Below are positions 55,700 to 64,000 of a stretch of 64,000 nucleotides of DNA, piece by piece; within the stretch, counting starts at the first letter, position 1; every line of letters starts with the position of its first letter. A program made the position numbers and the translations under genes. This stretch comes from Zeugodacus cucurbitae (lineage: Eukaryota > Arthropoda > Insecta > Diptera > Tephritidae): assembly GCF_028554725.1 (NCBI RefSeq), contig NC_071667.1:15545501-15609500 (forward strand), read 5' to 3'. The notes beneath the pieces are model-generated. The model was not told the DNA's origin, searched no databases, and saw nothing but the letters and a program-made list of their open reading frames with translations.

Positions 55700-55747
55700 C
55701 TAAACTTTGTCTGTGACCGCATTCGCTGAATTCACAAAAACTGACTG
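55700..55747 (-). promoter_or_regulatory. Candidate internal promoter of the jockey element
   Basis: The element starts CAGTCAGTTTTTGTG, which contains an initiator-like TCAGTT. About 29 bases downstream is GGTCA, which fits the downstream promoter element consensus. Jockey-type elements are known to use TATA-less internal promoters at their 5' end. The motif match is loose (off by about one base from ideal spacing). Confidence 0.35.
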
Positions 55748-55781
55748 ACGGATAACTTGAGTAAAAATTGAGATATCTTGA

Positions 55782-58700
55782 CGTCAGCAACCATTTAACC
55801 ATCACTTGAGGCTAATAAATGAAGTTTCACATAACAATTCCAAAACAATTATAATTTAAGGTTAATTTGATTCTTGATTGGAGCTAGTCAAAACAAAAAC
55901 TTGCAAACTTTATTTAAGAAAATGTTGTACTCAGAAAAATATAAATTTTATTTACGCGCTGCTCAACAATATTTTTTACAATAAATTCCAGGTTTCCACC
56001 AACTTGTTTTACAAAAAGCATATTTGCAAATTATCACCATTGTATGGTGTACAAAGCAAGTTTTCGCGAACGCTCACATTGTTTTGCTTGCATGCTTAAA
56101 ATAATTTTCACCGAACAAATAATGTAAAATGAATGTGCATAAAAATGCCTGAGCATATTTTTGCTGTAATAAATAAAATGTTTAAAATACTTTTAAAAAG
56201 CTAATTTCCAGCACTAAATAATTTACGTACAAGAATATCACTTATACGCCATGGTACGTGGGAGTTGACATATTTGCTTAACCACGCAGCTGGGTGTTAA
56301 TGTGTAACTGGTAAGCACATCAGTACGCATTACATAGCATATACAATGCAACAAAGTGGCGTGTGTGAGTGTGTGGCGATTGTGAGCTCGCAGTTATGTA
56401 CAATTACGCGTGTGCATAAAGCGCTAGTCGTAAAGCGTGTATTGGCATGTGTGCCCCCGCTCCATCAGCATAAATGTGCAGTAATTAATTGCTTACCCAT
56501 ACATAAATGATTTTAACGATAATTAATTTTTTTTCTCTCTGCATTGTGCCACTACCACATACAGCGGTACGCACCCACACATCTGCTTGGTTATTGTTAT
56601 GGTTTTTTTTATATATTTTCACATTTTGTTATTATTTTTGTTGTTTTGTAGTCATTGTTTGCATTTATTGGAATTTATTGTTGTTAAATTTTAATGCGAT
56701 TTTTTTCCTTTTTATTGTTTTTATTTAACGCTACAGCTTTCAGTAATGTGTTGATTGTTTTGTATATACATTAATTTTTATTTATTTAAGTTTTCGTTTC
56801 TTTCACACATACATGCACACACACAAGCATTTATTTTCAGACACAACCGTATTAATTTCAACAGCCGACGATTGTCATTATGCTCGGCGCCGGTTATGGT
56901 TTGTTGTGCCCAGCTTTTGTTTGTTGTTGCGGTTGTATTTTTTATTGTTGTCAGTGCAGTTGTCATTTAGGCCATTGTTGCTGCTATTGATGTTGGTTTT
57001 TAAAATATTTTTTATCGCTTTGTTGTACGAGCTGTCGGGTTTATTGCTAGTCGATAATGTTATTGTTGTTGTTCGGTATTTTTTTTTTGTTTCATTTTGC
57101 CGCTATCATTTAGTTATTGTACAGCCTGCATGAGGCAATTAATTGCACTCTTTTAATAGCTATTGAAGGGCGATGATGCAGAAAAAAATTAACCAAAGCG
57201 TGCTAAAAATAAAATGGGCCATCATAAAAATTATTAACCATGCCGTAAATTGCATATAGATATATCTAACTAAACGCATGTGTTTGCTATAAAATAATGT
57301 GGTGAGCTTATAATCGAACACAAATTGTGTTATATTGAGCACAGTACTGTGGCACTTATGTGATATACCATGAGTGCAAAAACTGTCTTTGTTGAAAAAA
57401 AAACTCAATAAAAATGTAATATTATATTTAAATATTTTGAGACGTGGTTCTTTTCAAATCTATCTGTATCAAAAAAATATTGTCACATTAAAAAAAAATC
57501 TGATGTTCTATTTGTCCTTACTGGGTATTTGTGAACACTTTTTTGAGCAATTTTTTTTTTAATTTATTTAACAAGTAAAATTAAAAAAAACAACCTCTTT
57601 TCTTACCAGCCAAATCCTTTCCTACTTGGTATTCAATAACGCTCATCAAAGTATACCACAAAAACAAAAAAAAGACTGAAATTTAATTAATGACATGAAC
57701 AACAGCGGGCATTAAAACCAAATAAAGGAAGCCCAACGCTTTGGTAGGAAGCACTGCCTGCATTGTCAGTATACGAGAGGTCAAAGTCAGTGGAAAATCG
57801 AAAATTGCTATCAGTGAGGGTTAATATAACAGTAGCTAGGGAAGCACATAATTATGCCAACAGTATGATCACACATAAAATGCGTCAATATAAATATAAG
57901 TAAATAATCATATAAGATATACATATATATATATACAAGTGTATATACAGCATAAATAAGCAAAAAATACATAAAACACTTAACTCAGCAATAAAGAAGG
58001 CTACTTGCGTAGTTATATCAGTAGTCGTAATCATAATACCAGCAGGCCAGTGTAGCATATAAAATGCAACCATAAAATTGCTCTTCGCTACATTTATGCC
58101 ATATGTCACACGCATTTGTATGGTACATATATCTATATGTGTACTTATATATTTAAATCCACATATTCTTGCGTAGTTAATCTGTCAGCTCGTATGTCTG
58201 GTATTAACAAACGCACGACAAGTTTATCTGCTGTCAAATGTGCATGGCAGCATACCCCTAATAATATTCTGAGTCCATTTTTTCCGAATATAAGATCATT
58301 GGCAAAGTATTATACGAAACATCTTCAAATCACTAGTGGGAGAAAAAGTGGCGCAGTGCTTTATGACTACATACATACATATGTATTTCATGATATGTAT
58401 TTTATACTATTAATTGAATATTCAAAAGTAACCTTGAAAACAGTCAACAATGCTGATCGAACGATAACTCAATCTAACTTGTTTAGTCCCGCTTTCCGAA
58501 AGTAAATTCCTAGCAATTGACAGTAGTTGAACAGAAATAAGGCTTTTCTCGAACGCCATGAATTCCTATAGCTGTAGAAAGCTTCAAGCTCTCAGTGAGT
58601 CATATATTTCCTTCGGGCAAGGCGCACTATCGTGGCGTATGCGTAACATTTCTATTGTGTATAAGTGAAATGCCTAGTTTTAATACTGCTGGCCTACTTC

Positions 58701-60430
58701 CACGACAAACTTTCGGCTGAAAAAAACGAATTTTAGATATTAGTCGTTATGATATTTAAGCTGAGTGTTGCTCCACTGCTCGTTATTGTTTCAGTATGCA
58801 TTATATGCTTATTTCTTAGCTTTTAATTTTTTATTTTTAATTGCCTTGCATGCAGCCACAATGATTGAGTCGCAGCTGTATTTTTTATATTTTTTATTAC
58901 GTTGCCAAACCACAACCAACATTATGGCATTGGCGTCAGAAGCAGTTTGTGGAATTATTATAGTTTGTATACGCCAACAACTTTGATAAACATTTCCCAC
59001 TCCGAAACAACTGTTACTTTCAGTGTTGTGTGAGTGTAAAAATTAGCTACCTTTTACGTGTATGAAAGTTGCTTTGCGATTTTTTGTTCTTTCTTGATAT
59101 TTTAGCTCTCAGTTACCAGGCTTCGAGACCGTGAGTGACGCCCGCAACTCACATTTACTGCGATTTCATTAACTTTTTTCTCATTTATCATTCCAGCTTG
59201 CCAAGTCATTATAAAACGCCGCACAGCGTTGTAGTTGTTTTATTTATACCATAAAGTGCTTTAGCTGTTGTAAAGAGTTATAAATTGTCTCATTTAAATA
59301 AAGAGGTTAATTTAAACATTTACTGCTTCCGATCGGTCAAAGTTTCAATGAAAACTGATTATTTAGCATTTTTGTGGTGTATACGTGTATAGGGCGTTCC
59401 TTTGCGTGTACCAAAAGGACAGCAATTGTCCTAATGAACACAACATATGTGTGCCAGTATTACTATTAATAGTACAAGAGCTAGAACTAATCATTCACAA
59501 CAGAGCAAACAATGGATATGTCAGTTGGTTACTTATGTAATATTATTATGTTAATTGCCACCATTGGACTACCTATAGTTGTAGTTGTAGTTTAAGACAG
59601 TCATCTATGTCTCTTTTGAAAACCACCCTATAAATATTATATTTGTATGTATCAGATAGGTTTACTTATGGTGAACGTATTTCATTTAACCTTTCTCTTT
59701 ACTAACGCATCAATTTAAGAAGCCAAAATTCATCAAATTGTGAAAAAATTACATCTTTGTGAAAAAATTTACTCCAACTACATTAAAATACTGCTAAGCA
59801 TTATTTCATTGTCTCTTTTAACATCACAGACATTCATTATGCTCACATTACTTAATTTGCAGTCATTCAATCACGGCCACAACATTCCAAGCGCAGGAAA
59901 ATGTATGCGAAAAGTGCCTGTAATACAAGATAGTTCAAGCGAAATTACCGTTAATTTATCAAAGATCCTTTTTCAAGCTCATAAGCGTTGCATACTGTTC
60001 CTTTTCTGAAGAATTTTTCTACCTTTTTTCATGAAATTTGCCATGGTAATACGCTGAAGTGTTGTTTCGCAAACACAATACACAAACAAACAGAAGGAGG
60101 CAGATAAATACTTAGATATATGTATATATTATATATATATATCATTTGCAAGCACATGTTGACAGCTTGGGCTAAGGTTAATGCCGCTGCATGGGTTGCC
60201 ATGACGTATACGTAACAAATTTATTGTTATTAACTTGCAATATAATGAAAAATGATAGTAGGTGAAGTGATTGCTAAACTTTAGTGTAACATGCGAGCAG
60301 AACACTAATATTGATGTTCAATTAAATTGAAAACTGAAATATTTTTTTTAAGCAAATTTTATTAAAGTAATCGTATGTATGTCCACTCATAAGTAATAAT
60401 TTCTGCAATTTATACATTTTTATATATTTA
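55782..60430. other. Unassigned AT-rich unique sequence
   Basis: A 4.6-kb stretch without recognised mobile elements. ORFs (up to 129 residues, 58116-58505; 106 residues, 56813-57133) are rich in Tyr, Ile, Phe and Val, as expected from T-rich DNA, and match no domain I know. GTGTGTGAGTGTGTGG lies at 56358-56373. Probably intergenic or intronic host DNA. Confidence 0.35.
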
Positions 60431-60704
60431 CTAGCTTTTTACCCGCGGCTTCGCCTGCAGTGGAGTCATTAAATAAGTATGAGAGATAAAGGGTAAGGGT
60501 ATAATAATAGAAATGAGTCAATATGATAACTAAATTTGATTGTTTGGCTGAGATCAACAATTTTTAAAAATTACTACATACAGAAGTTTCAACACTTTAA
60601 TATATGCCTATTGAAATGCAACAACAAATGTTAAAATATATTTCACCGTCACACAAATAAATAATTCTGAATTCTAACAATTTAAAAAAATAAAATACAA
60701 AGTA

Positions 60705-61514
60705 TTAATTTAAGATATTTTTGTAGACAATGTTATAAGTTTTCCTGTCGCGTGCAAATATGTGTAAATTCCTGGCATTAGATACACGTGAACAGGCTAC
60801 ATAAAGCTGACCATAAGAGAAGCATGGGTTTTCTAAATGCACTCCTGATACCTGTAATGTTTGTCCTTGTGCCTTGTTTATAGTAACAGCAAAGCTAAGC
60901 TTGACGGGAAACTGAATCCTTTTAAATTGGAATGGAAAGTCAGTGGGAATAATTGGTATCCGAGGTATTATAACTCTATTTCCTTTACCGACACCTGTTA
61001 AAATAGTAGCACCAAGTATGTTTTGTCCCAATTTTGTTATCCGAAGCTTTGTTCCATTACATAGCCTAGGAGCATCTAGATTTCGCATAAGCATTACTGG
61101 TACATTTAGTTTCAATTGAAGTTTATGTGGCGGTACACCCGATAGTTCAAGTGAATTTAAAAACTCCACAGCATATGAAGTACTTAGTTCCGTATCCATA
61201 ATTGTATCCATTGACAAATATTCCTTCATTTCTCCCTGAACCTCGTTTAAAATGTCAGTGTTGATCCTATTAACGATTTCATTTCTTGGTGCTAATATTG
61301 CTCTTGCACACAACCACTGATCACTACACAAATTTTGTTTTAATTCCTTAAAAACATTAGCAATGAGATCCACATCACTTTTTACTAAATTACAAAATTC
61401 TCTTGACAGTGATATGTAGCCTTCAGCGTCAACGTCTAAACAACCATCACCAATTTTCAACAACATTTCTGCGTAAAGTCCTGAATCCACGTCATTATGA
61501 AAATGCACCCTCAT
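60705..61514 (-). pseudogene. Helitron Pif1-type helicase, C-terminal part
   Basis: 269 residues from an internal Met (MRVHFHND) to the natural end. Late helicase motifs are visible: LCARAILAPRNEIVNRIN (about 68-85), LSTSYAVEFLNSL, KLRITKLGQNILGATILTG, and near the end SFAVTINKAQGQTL followed by YVACSRVSNARNL, the conserved helicase motifs V-VI. It is in the same frame as the upstream piece 61521-61772, separated from it only by one TAA (61518-61520). In active Helitrons this Pif1-like 5'-3' helicase is the C-terminal half of the Rep-Hel protein. Confidence 0.88.
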
Positions 61515-61520
61515 ATTCGT

Positions 61521-61772
61521 TTACAGGCGGAGTTTTTCAACTGTCGACCATAAGCTTGACGATTTAATGCACGCTTGAATTTCATCTGCTGGTGTCCCCC
61601 TCTGAATCACTGGGAGGGTTTGACGGAAATCACCAGCCAATAAAACCACCATGCCTCCCATTATATCTGTACTATCTCGCAAGTCCTGGAGGGTCCGGTT
61701 TAAAGCTTCTATAGCCTTTTTGTGAGACATTGTACTTTCATCCCACACTAAAAGCTTGCATTCTCGCAGCAT
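61521..61772 (-). pseudogene. Helitron Pif1-type helicase, Walker B piece
   Basis: 83 residues with LLVWDESTMSHKKAIEALN (Walker B, DE) and VVLLAGDFRQTLPVIQRGTP (motif III), ending STVEKLRL before the TAA at 61518-61520. The next codons continue the family sequence (TNMRVHFHND). The reading frame upstream differs from that of the Walker A piece. Confidence 0.86.
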
Positions 61773-61795
61773 TCTACCTCGTGAACTATTTTTAC

Positions 61796-62080
61796 TTAAA
61801 TTACAGATTGGCGAATCTTCTGAATCTGTGCCAAATTCAATGGTAATTTTAAAACGGAATGTGCGTACGACCGCCGTTTAATAGCGTCGCGGCAATACCT
61901 GACCTCTCTGACGGACTCTTTTCTGACGGACATTAATAATAAGTTTAGTAAAAACGTTTTTCCAGTTTCTCCTGGTGCATCGAGAAAGAAGAGTCCACCA
62001 CTACCGGAGTCTATTTTACGTAAAACTTGATGGAAAACATGATTTTGCTCTGGAAGTAATTGAGGAACTAATTCTGTCAC
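61796..62080 (-). pseudogene. Helitron Pif1-type helicase, Walker A piece
   Basis: 94 residues with LLPEQNHVFHQVLRKID and GGLFFLDAPGETGKTFLLNL. The Walker A motif has GETGKT where the family has GGTGKT. Part of the following segment reads as family sequence (SGIAATLLNGGRT) in another frame before AHSVLKLPLNLAQ returns, implying two compensating indels. Then the frame is lost. It starts about 270 bp after the element's 5' end, so everything upstream (Rep domain and more) is deleted. Confidence 0.82.
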
Positions 62081-62352
62081 TTAATGTCGCAGTGCTATGA
62101 AATCATAATCTAGCTCTCGTGCAATTTCATTCTCAAAATCATCCATATTGTCTCGTCGAGGAAAAAATAAATTTTTTGACAAACAATTGTTTTATCTTTC
62201 GTAAAAAAATTTTTTATTAATATAAAGTACCCTATGTTGCTTCTAGTACCTTCAAGAGAATATGTACAAAGTTTCATGATGATCGGTTCAGTAGTTTTTG
62301 CGTGAAAACGTAACAAACAAACTTACATTCGCATTTATAATATTAGTAGGGA

Positions 62353-64000
62353 TACATATTTATAAAATTTACAATATTTTTTTTAGATAAATATTTTTTA
62401 AATAGGTAAAATTCTGTAATAAGTATGTACTTGGTTCAAATTTCAGATATCACAGTCAGTAACGTGTAACAACCTAGTCTGATGCGAAAGTGAGCTTAAA
62501 GAAATGTAAGTAGGAACATGTTAATAATTGAAATGTATTTTAATAAATTTTATTTATACATATTTTCAGCTTTTCCTTTTACTGTTAATTTTATGCTATT
62601 ACAATTTTATGCATTCTCAACTACATGCAGTCATTTCGGTACTCATTGGTGAACAGTGTATATATGTAACATTGTGAATTATACAATGCAGTTATTAAGT
62701 GTTCTCAACTCAAACAAATATATTTTCAGTAGTGTTTGTCTGTGGCGCGAATTTATTATTTGCATATACGCACAAATATGCGTTTCTGCGTTTCTGCATA
62801 TTTGTATATATGTAGATATATTTAAATAGAGAAATTTCATAACAAAAAATTATACAATCATTATAAGTGCAATACAATGCGTAACGTCAAAAAAGCACAT
62901 ACCTATATGCATATATAGTATATGGATATTTTTATAGTACTTGCTTAACCCTTAAGTATAGTATATATGTATGTGATATATCAAAATCAAGTTAAATAAA
63001 ATGACTTAGTAATACACTCAGTGGCATATGTGTAGCTTTTCTACTGATAATACATTTATATTCATTTATATCAATCTTTTTCCGAAATTCGAAGGGTTAA
63101 AGTAGCAATATTGGAATAACAGTATATGTAATAAAAAAATTGTTTTTATATACTTATTTATATTCGTGTATATTTTAATTTCATATTTAATATGTGCTTT
63201 TATATCGGTGTATACATTTAAACAAATAACATGCTTGTATTTGCACAAAGCTGATTGTTTATTTTTAAAATGCACTCAACGCATGATGAAACAAACGAAA
63301 AGCACACTTATAAATTGTATATTTACATTACACTGAATAAATATGTATGTTAGCATTTTGTCTGCTTATGTGGGTTGGTGTGAGTGCCACTTTGTATTAC
63401 TATATGTGATGCTCATCGCTCTTGATGCGCATTAAATGCACACATATAAACATAGATCCTTTGCCCGATTCGTGTGAACAAAGTGCATTGCATCTATATC
63501 AAAGTCGAAAATTCACATATTCAAATAAGTCTGTATGTCACTGTAAGTAAAATAATTCATTTTTCAGCACAGACTAAATATGGGGTGTGCCATTAAATTA
63601 ATTATGTATATAATTAAACTTGTCGTTATTGAAGAGTAAACGTGAGAAAGTATTTCAATTCTTTCGAAAAATAACATATTTTTTTAACATTTTTCACAAA
63701 AAGCTAGGGAAAGAATCGGAGAGTTATTTTTAATAACATTTATTAAAAATATAGGTATCTAAAGGATAAAAACCGTCTTTCTTTCGAAAATATGCATCCA
63801 AAAATTTTATAAAAATTAAATATTTGCAACAAAAAATAAAAGAATTAAAAATCCTTACGTTTTTCTATATATCATAGTTTTAATAATCTCTCTGCGAATT
63901 TTTAGTTTGTTTTAAGAAAAGAATATCATTTTTTTTTTTAAATTTCATTTTTCATTTTTTTGTTTGAAAGGTACCAAAAGATCTTCAAAATTTCTCTATC
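62353..64000. other. Unassigned AT-rich sequence to the window end
   Basis: Many TATATA and TATGTA runs and no ORF of more than 70 residues with recognisable content. No element ends seen. Confidence 0.35.

Larger units (their letters stand above)
51491..55747 (-). mobile_element. Full-length jockey-clade non-LTR retrotransposon
   Basis: 4257 bp on the minus strand: a 214-bp 5' leader, ORF1 (55533 to 54376), ORF2 (54385 to 51680), a 3' untranslated region of about 165 bp and 24 A residues (T at 51491-51514). The 9-bp target duplication ACGGATAAC flanks it (51482-51490 and 55748-55756). Both ORFs are open over their whole length, overlap by 10 bp and have all expected motifs. There is an endonuclease and reverse transcriptase but no RNase H after it, which fits the jockey clade. 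It is inserted in an ACAAGTAAGG repeat. Intact ORFs, a long A tail and a perfect duplication suggest a recent and possibly competent insertion. Confidence 0.95.
60431..62352 (-). mobile_element. Helitron deletion derivative with both canonical ends
   Basis: On the minus strand it begins TCCCTACTAATATTATAAAT (62352), a well-known insect Helitron 5' end. It continues with TGTTACGTTTTCACGCAAAA and ACTACTGAACCGATCATCAT. It ends GGCGAAGCCGCGGGTAAAAA GCTAG at 60431, with the short hairpin GGCgaaGCC before the terminal CTAG. It sits between A and T of the target without duplication, as Helitrons do. The 1.92-kb length is far below an autonomous element: the Rep domain and the front of the helicase are missing, and the remaining helicase is broken. 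Confidence 0.93.

Noticed and set aside
58116..58505. 129-residue ORF as a host gene
   Set aside because: No recognisable domain, composition driven by T-rich DNA, no splice or promoter context that supports it.
62110..62316. 68-residue minus ORF upstream of the helicase pieces as a Helitron domain
   Set aside because: It overlaps the generic non-coding 5' end of the Helitron (motif TACTGAACCGATCATCATGA), which occurs widely as non-coding terminal sequence.
1..64000. CRISPR arrays, operons, tRNA or rRNA genes
   Set aside because: No regularly spaced short repeats, no cloverleaf-forming tRNA sequence and no rRNA-like segments were recognised. The content is that of an insect nuclear genome.

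Overview
The window looks like a transposon-rich, AT-rich (by eye about two thirds A+T) stretch of a higher fly genome, probably a tephritid fruit fly or another schizophoran. The clues are the transposon families (a jockey-clade LINE, an RTE-like LINE, mariner/Tc1, hAT, pogo-like and Helitron elements) and one interspersed repeat that begins ACAAGTAAGG and ends in GCGAGAGTATAAAA. I recognise no host protein-coding gene. The best host candidate is a 5' untranslated exon ending near 35187 in an AG|GTAAGG splice donor. No tRNA, rRNA or CRISPR array was found. The species call is inference.

Layout. 1-879: an internally deleted RTE-like retrotransposon (minus) abutting a piece of the ACAAGTAAGG repeat. 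2530-3470 and 6519-7430: two closely similar mariner-like elements in opposite orientation, both lacking the DNA-binding half of the transposase; a TTAA-flanked inverted-repeat element (7454-8090) follows. 9400-11367: a pogo-type element with TA target duplication, split by a full-length ACAAGTAAGG repeat. 12867-14128: another repeat copy. 17470-18644: a Tc1-like relic with long inverted repeats. 20190-25318: an RTE-like element (21136-24372) bracketed by exact-length 946-bp direct repeats that differ at 7 sites; this is the most unusual structure here. 28224-30520: a second RTE-like copy with two internal deletions. 30692-32994: two repeat copies separated by a 573-bp TA-flanked MITE.

32995-41996: mostly unique sequence with the candidate 5' exon, one truncated repeat (35478-36372) and a decayed Tc1-like transposase (39300-40035). 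41997-43719: a repeat copy hit by a 5'-truncated RTE fragment and ending next to a 307-bp MITE. 44060-45456: a hAT element with perfect 8-bp target duplication and the remains of a transposase. 46502-47656 and 49751-50895: two more full-length repeats. 51318-55781: a repeat copy split by a full-length jockey-clade element (51491-55747, minus) with both ORFs open, a 24-nt poly(A) tail and a 9-bp target duplication, probably a recent insertion. 55782-60430: unique AT-rich sequence. 60431-62352: a Helitron deletion derivative (minus) with both canonical ends and a broken Pif1-type helicase. The remainder is unique AT-rich sequence.

The genes do not form a pathway; each belongs to a selfish element. 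Nesting gives a relative order: the pogo-like element is older than the repeat inside it, and several ACAAGTAAGG repeats are older than the RTE and jockey insertions they carry. All alignments were made by eye, so boundaries are good to a few bases where target duplications are visible and to tens of bases elsewhere.
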